The notes: generated from the sequence alone by a model not told the origin. A stretch of DNA of 64,000 nt from Sphingobacteriales bacterium (GCA_014763615.1 JACXVB010000003.1:122274-186273), one strand, 5' to 3'. Shown: positions 35,133 through 45,318, numbered from the stretch's first letter. Numbers and translations are program-made.

Positions 35133-35283
35133 TGTTTTTTATTTGAGCCTATTTTTAAGCTTTATAATCAATTTTAGTTTTTTGATGAAGATTGTGTCTC
35201 GGATTTAAAAAAAATCATTTATATCAAATTTTTTAAAGCCGTCTATTTTTTATCATAAAAATTTGATTATCAGTTGTTTAAGT

Positions 35284-37146
35284 TTATTTTGATAAATGCA
35301 CCATTAAAACTGATATATCTGATGGAGTTACTCCAGATATTCTTGACGCCTGACCTAAAGTTCTTGGTTTAATCTTCATTAATTTTTCTCTCGCCTCTTT
35401 TGATAAAGATTGTAAGCTATGATAATTAAATTCTGGATTAATATCCTTGTCTTCCATTTTCTTCATCTTATCTACAATTTCAATTTCTTTTTCAAAATAG
35501 CTGTTGTATTTAATTTTTATTTCTGCTTGCTCGATGGTTTCTTTATCAAACTCATTAAGAAAGGAATTAAACTCCTCACTGATTCTTCTAAGACTTGGAA
35601 TGCTGATTTGTGGTCTTCCTAATAAAGAATAGAGTTTAACACTTTGTTGAATTGTAGAAGTTCCTAACTCTTCTAAAATCGGATTAGCGATATCCTTTTG
35701 CGCTGAATTTTGTTTAGTAAATTCAATTATGGCGTCAGAATTTTTGATTTTGTTTTGAACTTTTTCTAATCTTTTGATATCAACTAGACCTAGTTCATAA
35801 GCAATAGGGGTTAAGCGTTCATCAGCATTATCTTGACGAAGCAATAGTCTGTGTTCTGCTCTCGAGGTAAACATGCGATAAGGCTCTTCGGTTCCTTTGG
35901 TTACCAAATCATCAATTAATACGCCGATATAAGATTCGGATCTTTTTAAAATAAGGGCTTCTTTATGATTGATTTTTTGATGTGCGTTAATTCCTGCAAT
36001 AAAACCTTGTGCTGCTGCTTCCTCGTAACCAGTAGTTCCGTTAATTTGTCCGGCAAAGAATAAGTTAGAAATGAGTTTAGTTTCTAAACTTAAATCTAGT
36101 TGTGTGGGTGGGAAATAATCATATTCAATAGCGTATCCTGGCCTAAACATTTTTGCATTTTCAAATCCAGGAATTAATCTTAAGGCTTTTAATTGCACAT
36201 CTTCTGGAAGTGATGTTGAGAATCCATTAACATAGATTTCTACTGTATTCCAACCTTCAGGCTCAACAAATATTTGATGCCTTTCTCTTTCTGCAAAACG
36301 ATTGATTTTATCTTCAATAGAGGGGCAGTATCGTGGCCCTAAACCTTTGATACGACCTGTAAACATAGGAGATTTTTCAAAACCCTCTTTAAGCGTTTCA
36401 TGGACAGCAGCATTGGTATAGGTTATCCAACAACATCTTTGATCTGTTGGAATTTTAGTGTCAGTAAATGAAAATTTACCACCTTCTTCATCACCCCATT
36501 GTTCCTCCATTTTAGAATAATCAAGAGATCTTCCATCTACCCTTGGCGGAGTTCCTGTTTTCATTCGTCCTGCTTCAAATCCTAATTCAATCAATTGTTC
36601 AGTTATTCCTGTAGCAGCTTTTTCACTAGTTCTGCCTCCGCCCATCTTCTTTTCGCCAATATGGATAAGCCCATTTAAAAATGTACCGTTAGTTAAAATC
36701 ACAGAATTAGACTTAATTTCTAAACCTAGCGATGTTTTAATACCAATAGCTTTGTGATTTTCTACTAAGATTTCTACAACCATGTCTTGCCAGAAATCAA
36801 CATTCGGCGTTTGTTCAAGAGCCAATCTCCATTCTTCTGCAAAGCGAATTCTGTCATTTTGTGATCGGGGAGACCACATGGCAGGACCTTTTGAGCGATT
36901 AAGCATTCTAAATTGAATCATGGTCTTATCTGAGATAACCCCTGAATATCCGCCCATTGCATCAATTTCCCGTATAATTTGTCCTTTAGCTACCCCTCCC
37001 ATAGCGGGGTTACAGCTCATTTGAGCTATAGTTGCCATATTCATGGTGATAAGTAGCACTGCAGAACCAAGATTAGCGGCAGCAGCAGCAGCTTCACACC
37101 CAGCATGACCACCACCAACAACTATTACATCATATTTTTTAAACAT
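35284..37146 (-). CDS. mnmG: tRNA uridine-5-carboxymethylaminomethyl modification enzyme
   Basis: 620 residues, full length. FAD-binding N-terminus [21 protein letters not shown], then [61 protein letters not shown] and the C-terminal [19 protein letters not shown]. With MnmE it installs the cmnm5 group at U34 of several tRNAs. MnmE is not in the window. The gene (gidA) often lies near the replication origin; two parS sites stand directly upstream of its start codon, the nearer one 9 bp before the ATG. Confidence 0.96.
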   Translation of the reverse strand: MFKKYDVIVVGGGHAGCEAAAAAANLGSAVLLITMNMATIAQMSCNPAMGGVAKGQIIREIDAMGGYSGVISDKTMIQFRMLNRSKGPAMWSPRSQNDRIRFAEEWRLALEQTPNVDFWQDMVVEILVENHKAIGIKTSLGLEIKSNSVILTNGTFLNGLIHIGEKKMGGGRTSEKAATGITEQLIELGFEAGRMKTGTPPRVDGRSLDYSKMEEQWGDEEGGKFSFTDTKIPTDQRCCWITYTNAAVHETLKEGFEKSPMFTGRIKGLGPRYCPSIEDKINRFAERERHQIFVEPEGWNTVEIYVNGFSTSLPEDVQLKALRLIPGFENAKMFRPGYAIEYDYFPPTQLDLSLETKLISNLFFAGQINGTTGYEEAAAQGFIAGINAHQKINHKEALILKRSESYIGVLIDDLVTKGTEEPYRMFTSRAEHRLLLRQDNADERLTPIAYELGLVDIKRLEKVQNKIKNSDAIIEFTKQNSAQKDIANPILEELGTSTIQQSVKLYSLLGRPQISIPSLRRISEEFNSFLNEFDKETIEQAEIKIKYNSYFEKEIEIVDKMKKMEDKDINPEFNYHSLQSLSKEAREKLMKIKPRTLGQASRISGVTPSDISVLMVHLSK

Positions 37147-37154
37147 ATTCTTTA

Positions 37155-37170
37155 TGTTTCACGTGAAACT
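37155..37170. other. parS site 1 (ParB-binding centromere element)
   Basis: TGTTTCACGTGAAACT matches the palindromic consensus TGTTTCACGTGAAACA at 15 of 16 positions. It is intergenic, in the leader of mnmG. parS sites bind ParB for chromosome segregation and cluster near origins. Confidence 0.85.
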
Positions 37171-37241
37171 TTAAGGTTTTACAAAGATAGTGCTTATAGT
37201 GTTAATTCTTGTTTTGTATTTATTCTTGACCTATTTTTGAA

Positions 37242-37257
37242 TGTTTCACGTGAAACG
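37242..37257. other. parS site 2 (ParB-binding centromere element)
   Basis: TGTTTCACGTGAAACG, 15 of 16 positions of the consensus, 87 bp from site 1 and 7 bp from the stop codon of the ABC-F gene. It is followed immediately by TGTTTCA, forming an extra half-site (GAAACGTGTTTC). Two such sites in a 118-bp gap are very unlikely by chance. Confidence 0.85.
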
Positions 37258-37264
37258 TGTTTCA

Positions 37265-39127
37265 TTAAGCTAGTTCGCTCAAGGCTAACCAACGCAAGGT
37301 TTTACTATCCAAAAGTCTATTTAAATCTTCTATGGCTTTTGATAGCGCTATTAATTCTTCGTGATTGGCAGATGGATTATTAAGCTTTTTTGTTGCTAGT
37401 TCTATCTCATGTTCAATGTCTGCTATTTCTTTCTCTAAACTTTCAAGTTCTCGTTGTTCTTTATAAGAAAGTTTTGGTTTGCTGTTTTCTTTTTTAGTTT
37501 CTTGAATGGGAGGGTTTACTTTAGCTTCTTTTTGTTGGGCCTTTATTTGTTCTTGTTCGTATCGGTAAGAAGAGTAATTGCCGTTATAAATTCTAATATT
37601 TCCATTTCCTTCTAGGATGAATAGCTGATCGGTTAACTTATCAACTAAATATCTATCGTGAGAAACCAATATCAGAACACCTGGATATTTTTCTAAAAAC
37701 TCCTCTAATACATTTAAAGTATCAATGTCGAGATCATTAGTAGGCTCATCTAAAATCAAAAAATTCGGATTTTTAATTAAAACCTTCATCAGATGGAGGC
37801 GTTTTTTTTCACCACCACTCAATGAACTCACAAAACCATGTTGCTTTTTGGGAGGGAATAGAAAATGTGTTAAAAGCTGAGAGGCAGAAATCATCTTGCC
37901 ATCAGACATGGTAATAAATTCTGCTATGTTTTTAACTACATCAATTACTCGTTCACTTTCATCAAAGCTTAATCCCGATTGATGATAATATCCAAAAACC
38001 GTAGTTTCTCCCTTCTTGATATGTCCTTTGTCAGGGTTAATCTCCTGGGTGATTAAATTAAGTAGTGTTGATTTTCCAGTTCCATTTTTACCGGTTAAAC
38101 CAATTTTATCTCCTTTTTTGAATACATAGGAGAAGTCAGAAATAACTACGTTTCCTCTAAATGATTTTGAAATATTCTCTATTTCTAAAATCTGATTTCC
38201 CTGCCTGCTAACTTTAACATCTAATTTAACGCTTTCTTTAGCTGTTTGACCCTTAGTCTTTTCTTCTAAATTGTAGAACGCATCTATTCTGGCTTTTGAT
38301 TTGGTTGCTCTTGCCTGAGGCATCCTGCGCATCCATTCTAATTCTTTTTTGAGTAGATTTTTATTTTTAGCCAAAACAACATTATCAATAGCGTCTTTTT
38401 CGGCCTTTTTTTCTAAATAATAAGCATATTTTCCTTTGTAAGTATAAACTTGCCCATGATCTAACTCTATAATTTCATTACAAACATTATCTAAGAAGTA
38501 GCGATCATGAGTGACCATTAAAATGGTTTTTCCTCCAGTGGTTAAGAAACTCTCTAGCCACTCTATGGTATCTATATCTAAATGGTTGGTTGGCTCATCA
38601 ATAACATAAACGTCGGGCTCATCAATTAATAATTTGGCTAAGCTCAGCCTTTTCTTTTGTCCTCCAGAAAGTGTATCAATTTTTTGATCTAAATGATGAA
38701 TATCTAAGCGACCTAGAATGGTTTTTATTTGATGTTCATATTCCCAAGCCTCAAGGTTGCTGAGTTCTTCTGTTAACCTGTTGATTTCATCAATATCAGG
38801 ATTCTCAGTTTCTAAAAGCTCCTCATATTCCCTGATGATTTGCTGTTGGCGATTATCTAAGCTAAAAATGAAATCACTAATACTTTGTCCATTTTCAAAC
38901 TGTGGATCTTGCTCTAAATATCCAAAACGGATATCTTTTGCTTTTACCACTTTTCCTTCTGTGGGCTTAATTTTTTCGGCTAGTAATTTTAATAAGGTAG
39001 ATTTTCCCGCTCCGTTAATTCCTACTAATGCAACCCTTTGTCCTTGCTGGATTCCAAAAGTTAAATTTTTGAAAAGCCAATAGTCATTAAATGCATGTCC
39101 TAATTGTTCCGCTGATACAATACTCAC
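37265..39127 (-). CDS. uup: ABC-F family ATPase (Uup-like)
   Basis: 620 residues, GTG start. There are two ABC cassettes without membrane domains: GINGAGKSTLLKLLA, LSGGQKKRLSLA and DEPTNHLDIDT in the first, GKNGTGKSTLLNLIT, LSGGEKKRLHLM and DEPTNDLDIDT in the second. The linker (about 240-310) is basic, and a coiled-coil tail (about 555-615) is typical of Uup. ABC-F proteins act on the ribosome E site, and Uup also affects DNA junctions and transposon excision. It overlaps the upstream oxidoreductase gene by 4 bp (GTGA), so the two are coupled. Confidence 0.87.
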   Translation of the reverse strand: MSIVSAEQLGHAFNDYWLFKNLTFGIQQGQRVALVGINGAGKSTLLKLLAEKIKPTEGKVVKAKDIRFGYLEQDPQFENGQSISDFIFSLDNRQQQIIREYEELLETENPDIDEINRLTEELSNLEAWEYEHQIKTILGRLDIHHLDQKIDTLSGGQKKRLSLAKLLIDEPDVYVIDEPTNHLDIDTIEWLESFLTTGGKTILMVTHDRYFLDNVCNEIIELDHGQVYTYKGKYAYYLEKKAEKDAIDNVVLAKNKNLLKKELEWMRRMPQARATKSKARIDAFYNLEEKTKGQTAKESVKLDVKVSRQGNQILEIENISKSFRGNVVISDFSYVFKKGDKIGLTGKNGTGKSTLLNLITQEINPDKGHIKKGETTVFGYYHQSGLSFDESERVIDVVKNIAEFITMSDGKMISASQLLTHFLFPPKKQHGFVSSLSGGEKKRLHLMKVLIKNPNFLILDEPTNDLDIDTLNVLEEFLEKYPGVLILVSHDRYLVDKLTDQLFILEGNGNIRIYNGNYSSYRYEQEQIKAQQKEAKVNPPIQETKKENSKPKLSYKEQRELESLEKEIADIEHEIELATKKLNNPSANHEELIALSKAIEDLNRLLDSKTLRWLALSELA

Positions 39128-39783
39128 GTTAATTCTTTGATTTTATCTGATTTAAACACAAAGATGCCGCTTTTATTTTGAATAGATTCATTAAACATTA
39201 CTTTGGCTATATCTTTTGCTTTTATAGACTGGTATTTTTTTAAACTTCCAACCAATAGTGGGTTGATTAATTTCATTAATCCTAACATCACTTTTTCTAA
39301 AGGTCGCTTTTCCTTTCTATCTCCGTCTAAAAAAGAAGGTTGATAAATAAATAGAGAAGGTATCGCAAGCATTTTTAAATCTTGCTCAATTTCACCCTTA
39401 AGGTGCGTATAAAAATTTGAGGAGTTTGCTTTTGCACCCAATGCTGATACCAAATGGAACTGCAATAAATGATTTGTTAAACCTTCTTTTGCAAAAAACA
39501 AAGGAATATCATGATCAACTTTTTTGTAATCTTTTAAGTTAGGCGTTTTCTTTTTGGTAGAACCTAAGCAACAGAAAATAACATCAGCTTTAATTTTAGT
39601 CTTTAGTTCCTCTAAATCATCAAAACTTGTGATTTCTTGTTTTAGTTTAGGATGTTGAACAGTCAGCGGTTTCCTCAAAAACGCAGTAACCTCAGAATAG
39701 GCATCGCTATGCAGTAATATTGTCAATAATTCACTGCCAATTAGTCCGCTAGCTCCCAAAATAATTACTTTTTTATTGCTCAT
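39124..39783 (-). CDS. Atypical SDR / NAD(P)-binding protein (HTATIP2-like)
   Basis: 219 residues. KVIILGASGLIGSELLTILL is a Rossmann NAD(P) motif (G-x-x-G-x-x-G); VIFCCLGSTKKKTPNLKDYK and FHLVSALGAKANSSNFYTHLKGEIE match the HTATIP2/TIP30-like atypical short-chain dehydrogenases, with YxxxK present as YTHLK. The substrate is unknown. The stop overlaps the ABC-F start, so the pair is one operon. It is divergent from the pirin gene across 87 bp. Confidence 0.8.
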   Translation of the reverse strand: MSNKKVIILGASGLIGSELLTILLHSDAYSEVTAFLRKPLTVQHPKLKQEITSFDDLEELKTKIKADVIFCCLGSTKKKTPNLKDYKKVDHDIPLFFAKEGLTNHLLQFHLVSALGAKANSSNFYTHLKGEIEQDLKMLAIPSLFIYQPSFLDGDRKEKRPLEKVMLGLMKLINPLLVGSLKKYQSIKAKDIAKVMFNESIQNKSGIFVFKSDKIKELT

Positions 39784-39870
39784 GCTTCGTTTCGAAAGGA
39801 TAAATTTAACTATAATTCATTGGAATAATATTTGTGTGTTTAAACATGTATTTTAAAAACAAGGAAAATC

Positions 39871-40581
39871 ATGAAAACAGTATTCTATCCAGCTCAAGAA
39901 AGAGGTTTTAATAACCTTGGCTGGTTAAAAAGTTACCACTCTTTTAATTTCGGCAGATTTTACGATCCTCATAAAATGAACTTTGGTTTGTTAAGGGTTT
40001 TAAATGACGACCATGTAGAAGCAGGGATGGGTTTTGGTACACACTCACACGATAATATGGAAATCGTAAGTATCCCGCTTTCTGGTGCTTTAAAGCATAA
40101 TGACAGCACTGGTAGAGAAGCCATTATAAAATCCGGCGATGTGCAAATCATGTCTGCTGGTACAGGTATTCAGCATTCAGAATATAACGCCTCTAAAACC
40201 GAGGCAGTTAAATTCTTACAAATTTGGATTTTTCCAAAAGAAGAAAATATTACACCGAGATACGAGCAAAAAGCTTTTAGTGAAGAAGCTAAGCAGAATA
40301 AATTTTTAACTGCAGTATCTCCTGAAAAAGATGCTGAGAGCATTTGGATTAATCAAGATGCTTGGTTTAACCTTTCCAATTTGGATGAAGGAAAGAAATT
40401 AAATTACACCTTAAATGATGATAAAAATGGAATTTATGTGTTTTTATTAGAAGGAAGTCTAAACATAGCGGGTAAAACATTGAAAGAAAGAGATGCTATT
40501 GGTGTTTACGATATAAAAGATATTGATGTAGAGGCTTTAACGGCAGCTAAATTGCTGTTAATTGAAGTGCCCATGCAATAA
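39871..40581 (+). CDS. Pirin family protein (YhhW / quercetin dioxygenase-like)
   Basis: 236 residues, bicupin. FGRFYDPHKMNFGLLRVLND and GFGTHSHDNMEIVSIPLSGA hold two His of the metal site, and GTGIQHSEYNA the third His with a nearby Glu. E. coli YhhW cleaves quercetin; the native substrate in this family is generally unknown. It is monocistronic and ends at a bidirectional terminator. Confidence 0.9.
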   Translation: MKTVFYPAQERGFNNLGWLKSYHSFNFGRFYDPHKMNFGLLRVLNDDHVEAGMGFGTHSHDNMEIVSIPLSGALKHNDSTGREAIIKSGDVQIMSAGTGIQHSEYNASKTEAVKFLQIWIFPKEENITPRYEQKAFSEEAKQNKFLTAVSPEKDAESIWINQDAWFNLSNLDEGKKLNYTLNDDKNGIYVFLLEGSLNIAGKTLKERDAIGVYDIKDIDVEALTAAKLLLIEVPMQ

Positions 40582-40599
40582 TATTTTCAATGATTTTAG

Positions 40600-40625
40600 G
40601 TGTCGGGCAAGGATCTGCTCGACAC
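40600..40625. terminator. Bidirectional terminator between pirin and ybeY
   Basis: Inverted repeat GTGTCGGGCA (40600-40609) / TGCTCGACAC (40616-40625), a 10-bp stem with one wobble and a 6-nt loop, followed by TTTCT. It lies in the 47-bp gap between two convergent stop codons. Confidence 0.75.
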
Positions 40626-40628
40626 TTT

Positions 40629-41054
40629 CTATCTTCTATTCAGATAAAAATCCTCTTTCTGAGTCATTAAATCCTTTTCTGCTTTACTTTTATCTTTATA
40701 ACCCAAAAGGTGAAGTGTTCCGTGGATGATTACTCTATGCAATTCGTTGTTAAGTGTGGTTTTAAAACTTTTTGCATTTTCCTTTACTCTATCAATGCTG
40801 ATAAAAATATCCCCGTAAATTTCTCCCGAGATATCTCCATTATCAAAAGTGATGATATCGGTATAGGTATCGTGATTGAGGTATTGCTGATTAATTTTTA
40901 GAAGATAAACATCAGAGCAAAAAATAAAATTGAGTTCTATTAATTGATGCTTTTCGTTTTCTATAGTCTGATTGATCCAAGCTCGTAACTTATTGATTTC
41001 CTTGATCTTGTAGGAGATACCTTCGTTAAAAAAATAGATAGGTAATTTAGGCAT
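40629..41054 (-). CDS. ybeY: Endoribonuclease YbeY
   Basis: 141 residues. HRVIIHGTLHLLGYKDKSK is the UPF0054 zinc motif. The third ligand position reads GYKD rather than the GHD/GYDH seen in Proteobacteria, a form I recall from other Bacteroidota. DIITFDNGDISGEIYGDIFI is also conserved. It acts in 16S rRNA 3' maturation and ribosome quality control. Its ATG shares one base with the stop of the ATPase gene upstream, so it is the last gene of the DUF4175-ATPase-ybeY operon. Confidence 0.92.
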   Translation of the reverse strand: MPKLPIYFFNEGISYKIKEINKLRAWINQTIENEKHQLIELNFIFCSDVYLLKINQQYLNHDTYTDIITFDNGDISGEIYGDIFISIDRVKENAKSFKTTLNNELHRVIIHGTLHLLGYKDKSKAEKDLMTQKEDFYLNRR

Positions 41055-41482
41055 TAATATTTGAAATGGAGCTCTACTTCGTTTCCTCTAGAATTAAAAA
41101 TACACTGATCAGCTAGTTTTTTCATAATGTAAACACCTCTGCCGGTTAGCTTTTCAATATTTTCTGGATCGGTAGGATCTGGTAGATGACTAAAATCAAA
41201 ACCCTCACCTTCATCAGAAACTGTAAATACCAAACGCTTGTTATTGATCACTTCTAAGTTGATAAAGATTGTTTTTTCGGGATTTTGCTTATTGCCGTGG
41301 TAAATAGCATTGGTAATGGCCTCATTAAGGCAAGTCATTAGGTTTGCGTAAACATCATCCCCAATCTCAAGATTTTCTACTAATTCATCTACAAAATTCT
41401 CCAGAACAGCCACACTCTGACTGTTAGAAGGTAATTGCAATGAATATAATTTACTTTCCATAGTTTCAGTAAAATTACTCAT
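41054..41482 (-). CDS. Anti-sigma-factor-like serine kinase ATPase (RsbW type)
   Basis: 142 residues, a lone HATPase_c domain. LMTCLNEAITNAIYHGNKQN is the N box, FTVSDEGEGFDFSHLPDP the G1 box and LTGRGVYIMKKLADQ the G2 box, in the pattern of RsbW/SpoIIAB. There is no dimerisation or sensor domain. Such proteins bind sigma factors or anti-anti-sigma partners. No sigma factor or STAS protein is beside it. It is one base from the DUF4175 stop and overlaps ybeY by one base. Confidence 0.85.
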   Translation of the reverse strand: MSNFTETMESKLYSLQLPSNSQSVAVLENFVDELVENLEIGDDVYANLMTCLNEAITNAIYHGNKQNPEKTIFINLEVINNKRLVFTVSDEGEGFDFSHLPDPTDPENIEKLTGRGVYIMKKLADQCIFNSRGNEVELHFKY

Positions 41483-41483
41483 T

Positions 41484-44400
41484 TTAATTTCCCGAGTTTA
41501 ATTTTTTAAAATAATCACTAATTTTTGATTTGTAAAAATAATTTAGCGTAGGAGGTACTGTTTTTATTTGCTCCACTTCTTTAGCTTTTAATTTCTGGTA
41601 TTCCTGCAAAATTAAATTATAATCAGGAGCAAAATCCTTACCTGCATTACTTTCTCGCTGGTTATCTTGCTCTCGTTCCCTTTCCGCTTTCTCGGCTTCA
41701 AGCAATCTGGTTTGGATTTCCTGTTGCCTCATCATGGCTTCTTGGGTAATGCGTTTGTTTACGAGATCGGTTTCGGTTTGTTCCATTTCTTTCATGATTT
41801 TTTCTAAATCACCCAGTTTTCCTTGCCCATCTTTATTAATTTTATTGTTGATATCTTGCAACGCTTGCCTAATCATTTCCTGTTGCTGTGCCATTTTAGC
41901 CAGTTGCTCGCTCATTTGTCCAGAACCTTTCTGGCCGGGTTTTATTCCTTGCTTTTGCATTTGCTCTTTCGCCTTCTGCATGTTTTTATTTAACTCTTGT
42001 TGCATTTTAGAAAGTTGTGCAAGCCCGGGTTGTTTTTGACCTTTGCCACCACCTTTTGCGTTTTTCATTGCATTTTGCAATTGTTGTAAGGCATCACTCA
42101 GCATTAAAGCTAAATTATTGATAGAAGTTAAAGCAAATTGCTGATTTCGGTTGGCTTCGGCTACTTTTCTGTCTGATAAATTATCTAATGAAGCACTAAT
42201 TTGATTGTTTATGGTTTGGATTTCTTTGTTAACCGTAGATTCTATTTGAGGCACCCGCTTACTCAAATTATATAAGCTATCTTCCACCATTTTTAAATTG
42301 TCTTTAATCTCTCTTTGCTTTTGTCCGAGCTGAACAAATTCAGGATCATTAATGTCTGTATTTTTGATAGCTAGCATCACTTTTTCTTGGTCAAAAGATG
42401 ATTTCAATAAATTTTGAAGAATCTGACGCAACTCCTGCATATTCACATTACTTTCCATAGATTGTGAACTTTGCTGCATTTGTTCTAATTTTTGAGCCAA
42501 CTGTTGCATTTTTTGTGCAGCATTTTGCTGCGATTTGGAAGCTTTCTGCGATTTGTTTTGTTGCAAACTTTTTGAGGCATCTTCCATTTGCTGCTGAATA
42601 TCTTTTTGTGCTTCTTCTGGGTTTTTAAAATCTTCTGGCTGATCTAAAGCCTGATTTTTCTCATCTACTTCTTTTAAATCTTTTTGAACATCAGAAAACT
42701 GCTTTTCTAAGTCGTTTTGGGCTTTTTGGAGGTCTTCGCTGGCTTTTGTTAGTGCACTTTTTTTACTTAAATCATCTTGTTTGTGCGCTAAATCTTTCAA
42801 TTTGTCAATGGCATCGTTTAGCTTTTGCTCTACTTCCAGTTTTTTATATAACTCTAAAATTCTATCGAGCTCTTTTTGAAGTGATTTATTGTCTGTTTGT
42901 ACCTGTTGTAATTGATCTTGAGATAAATCTTTCTGATTTTGCTCCATCAATTTCTGGAGATTTTCTAAAATCTTCTTGGTCTTTTCGTCTAAAACATGGT
43001 CAAACAAATCTTGAATTTGTTTCTGCTTTTCTAAGAGTTCTTTTTCATTGGGTTGCAATTCTTTACGTTCAAAAAGATTTTGTTTGCTGTTTTTCCGGAT
43101 ATCCTTAAGCAAATCATCTAGCTTTTTTTTCTGGTCTAAAAGCTCATCAATTTGTTTCTTTTGCTCATAACCCAAATTCTTCTGATTCATCAAATCCTGA
43201 TTCAACTTTTGCGCTTGCTGTTGAATTTTTGCGGCCTGCCTAATGGCTTGCCGCATTTTTTGTTTGATGCTATTAGAATTCTCCTCTATGTTTTTTAAAG
43301 CTTCGTCTTTTGAAGGCAGTTGATAAAACTGAGGAGTAGAACGGGTATGTTTCGGACCTTTAATCCCATCATTATCTGCAACATCAAAATAATAAGAGAT
43401 TTCTTCGCCCGGCAGAATACCGATTTCTTTCAACTGCCATAAATAAAAGAAACGGCTTAGATTTTTGCCTTTGTCAAAACTTACGGGAACATCAAAACTT
43501 TTTCCTTTTCTATTTTCTTGATCTGATTTTAATATTTGATAATGAAAGTTTAAGCTACTCAATCCATAATCATCACTAGCTTTTCCGATAAAATAAACCA
43601 CCCTAGAATTGGTAGAATCAGGTTTAGTATTCACCTCAATTTTAGGATATTCATCCGCAATCACATTTAAATGATAGGCAATAGAATCTTTACCGCTTTT
43701 ATCTTCATTTTGAAGGAGCAATGAATAAGTAGAATTTTTTAAAATCCTAGCCTGATGGCTGTACAAATCCTGCTCTTTAGGAGTTAAAACGCTGCTTTGA
43801 TGATTCAATTGAAAATCAAAATTAGAAACGTATTCTGTTTTAAAAGTCCATTTCAATAATGTTCCTGCTGGTAAAGTTAAATCTCCAGGATTGGCTAAAA
43901 TTTCATTGTTTTTATGCAGATAGGACGGGTAAATCAGTTGAACTTGATAACTTAAAAGTGCGGGCTTATTTTTTACTATCAATTGATATTCATCTGATGA
44001 AAACTCGCCAGCAAGCAGTCTAAATTTTTTATCTTTTTGAAGATTTTTAAAACTATAACTAAAGTTGATGATGTCTTTTTTATCGAGTTTAAAAGTGTTC
44101 ACACCATCCTCAATATAAATATCTTGAGGAATCTCATTTCCTGTCATTTTCACTTTCAGCGTAAAATCATCACCTTGCACAGCTTCTAGTTTAGCGTTCT
44201 GAATTTCGAAGTTGAAAGGGGCTTTCTTCTTGTAAAAAACATCATGATGAATAAAACGAGTGGTGCCATCCGTTAAGATTGACGGAGCCGAAAAAGCAAT
44301 AATTACCGCGGCAGCTACTGGCAATAATGTATATCTGAGGTATTTTTTATTCTCACCAATTTTTATCGCAGCCACAAAAGGAATGGGCTGAAATGCCGCA

Positions 44401-44810
44401 ATTCTTTGGTTGATACTGGCTTCAATCAGTGCTTTCTGTGCTGAATTTTCTTCTGATAGTTTTTTAAGCTGTAGCGTATTAATCAATTTATCATTGATTT
44501 CTGGAAAGTGCAGCCCAATAATTTCTGAAGCCTGCTCGTGACTAATAATTTTACCTAGTTTAAGGTAGTTGATAAAATGCCTCAATACCAAAATCCAACT
44601 TAAAATAAGTTGAGAGCCTAGAAATGAATAAAACAAAATCGTTTTTACAGAAGGAGAGAAGTAGCCAAAATACTCTGCTGTAATGGTAAATAAATAGCAA
44701 CCAATAAATATCCCAACTAGCCAAATTACGCCACGTACTACCTTATTGAGGTAGTATTTTCTGATGAATTCATCAATCTTGTGGAGTAAATCTGAATAAG
44801 CTTGGCTCAT
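41484..44810 (-). CDS. DUF4175 family membrane protein with long coiled coil
   Basis: 1108 residues. Two N-terminal transmembrane helices (about 25-85) and another near 155-175 precede a periplasmic beta-rich part (about 200-510), then a Gln/Lys-rich coiled-coil region (about 525-960) and a Met/Gln-rich section (QKQGIKPGQKGSGQMSEQLA). This is the layout of the DUF4175 proteins of Bacteroidota, whose function is unknown. First gene of the operon with the ATPase and ybeY. Low-complexity Gln-rich DNA gives long antisense frames here (for example 42746-43108) that are not genes. Confidence 0.85.
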   Translation of the reverse strand: MSQAYSDLLHKIDEFIRKYYLNKVVRGVIWLVGIFIGCYLFTITAEYFGYFSPSVKTILFYSFLGSQLILSWILVLRHFINYLKLGKIISHEQASEIIGLHFPEINDKLINTLQLKKLSEENSAQKALIEASINQRIAAFQPIPFVAAIKIGENKKYLRYTLLPVAAAVIIAFSAPSILTDGTTRFIHHDVFYKKKAPFNFEIQNAKLEAVQGDDFTLKVKMTGNEIPQDIYIEDGVNTFKLDKKDIINFSYSFKNLQKDKKFRLLAGEFSSDEYQLIVKNKPALLSYQVQLIYPSYLHKNNEILANPGDLTLPAGTLLKWTFKTEYVSNFDFQLNHQSSVLTPKEQDLYSHQARILKNSTYSLLLQNEDKSGKDSIAYHLNVIADEYPKIEVNTKPDSTNSRVVYFIGKASDDYGLSSLNFHYQILKSDQENRKGKSFDVPVSFDKGKNLSRFFYLWQLKEIGILPGEEISYYFDVADNDGIKGPKHTRSTPQFYQLPSKDEALKNIEENSNSIKQKMRQAIRQAAKIQQQAQKLNQDLMNQKNLGYEQKKQIDELLDQKKKLDDLLKDIRKNSKQNLFERKELQPNEKELLEKQKQIQDLFDHVLDEKTKKILENLQKLMEQNQKDLSQDQLQQVQTDNKSLQKELDRILELYKKLEVEQKLNDAIDKLKDLAHKQDDLSKKSALTKASEDLQKAQNDLEKQFSDVQKDLKEVDEKNQALDQPEDFKNPEEAQKDIQQQMEDASKSLQQNKSQKASKSQQNAAQKMQQLAQKLEQMQQSSQSMESNVNMQELRQILQNLLKSSFDQEKVMLAIKNTDINDPEFVQLGQKQREIKDNLKMVEDSLYNLSKRVPQIESTVNKEIQTINNQISASLDNLSDRKVAEANRNQQFALTSINNLALMLSDALQQLQNAMKNAKGGGKGQKQPGLAQLSKMQQELNKNMQKAKEQMQKQGIKPGQKGSGQMSEQLAKMAQQQEMIRQALQDINNKINKDGQGKLGDLEKIMKEMEQTETDLVNKRITQEAMMRQQEIQTRLLEAEKAEREREQDNQRESNAGKDFAPDYNLILQEYQKLKAKEVEQIKTVPPTLNYFYKSKISDYFKKLNSGN

Positions 44811-45318
44811 GGTTTTAATGAATACTTAAACTTAGTTAAACCCTTTCATATTGTCTAAAAAATCATAAAGATGTTTACTTATTTTCTTCTGTATGAGTTA
44901 TCATTTTAAATGATAAAAATTATATTTTAGCCAAAGGTTTAAAAAGATTAACGATATTTTTCAGTTGAGGGGGTCGGCGTTTAGGCTGGTTTCCTTTTTT
45001 ATTTTAGGTGATAAATAGCGAAAAAAAAGAAGAGCTATTAAAATATAACAGCTCTTCTTTTTACTAAACCTAAACAATTTTTTATGAAACTCTTTCCTAA
45101 GAATTTTATACTGCAAATGTAAAAGGGTTCTGTTAGCTAATTGTTAAGAAATAATCATGTTTTAATCTTTTAAATGCCCCTTTTAAACAGGTATTAAGAA
45201 CACGCCCCAAAAACAGTAAATCGCTTTAATCTGCATATCTAATCTTAGATTGAAAACATTTTCAAGGTATTCAACTTTGCATTATTTAAAATAAAAGGTA
45301 AAACCTTAATTTGTATTG
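44811..45318. other. 508-bp intergenic region, no gene recognised
   Basis: Divergent spacer between DUF4175 (minus) and the AlkB-like gene (plus). It holds the hairpin at 45026-45060 and otherwise AT-rich sequence. On the minus strand TACATTTG (about 45114-45121) resembles a -7 box, and a transcript from there would end at that hairpin after about 90 nt. No open frame above 15 codons is convincing. Confidence 0.4.
45026..45060 (-). terminator. Strong hairpin with T-run, possible end of a small RNA
   Basis: Perfect 11-bp inverted repeat AAAGAAGAGCT (45026-45036) / AGCTCTTCTTT (45050-45060) with a 13-nt loop. On the minus strand it is followed by eight T in total, on the plus strand by five. 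It lies between two divergent genes, where no known transcript should end. Confidence 0.5.

Noticed and set aside
37105..37383. 92-residue plus-strand frame covering both parS sites
   Set aside because: It is antisense to the ends of mnmG and uup, and the intergenic part is explained by parS.
42746..43108. 120-residue antisense frame in DUF4175
   Set aside because: A by-product of the Gln/Lys-rich coiled-coil codons on the other strand; no start context or family.
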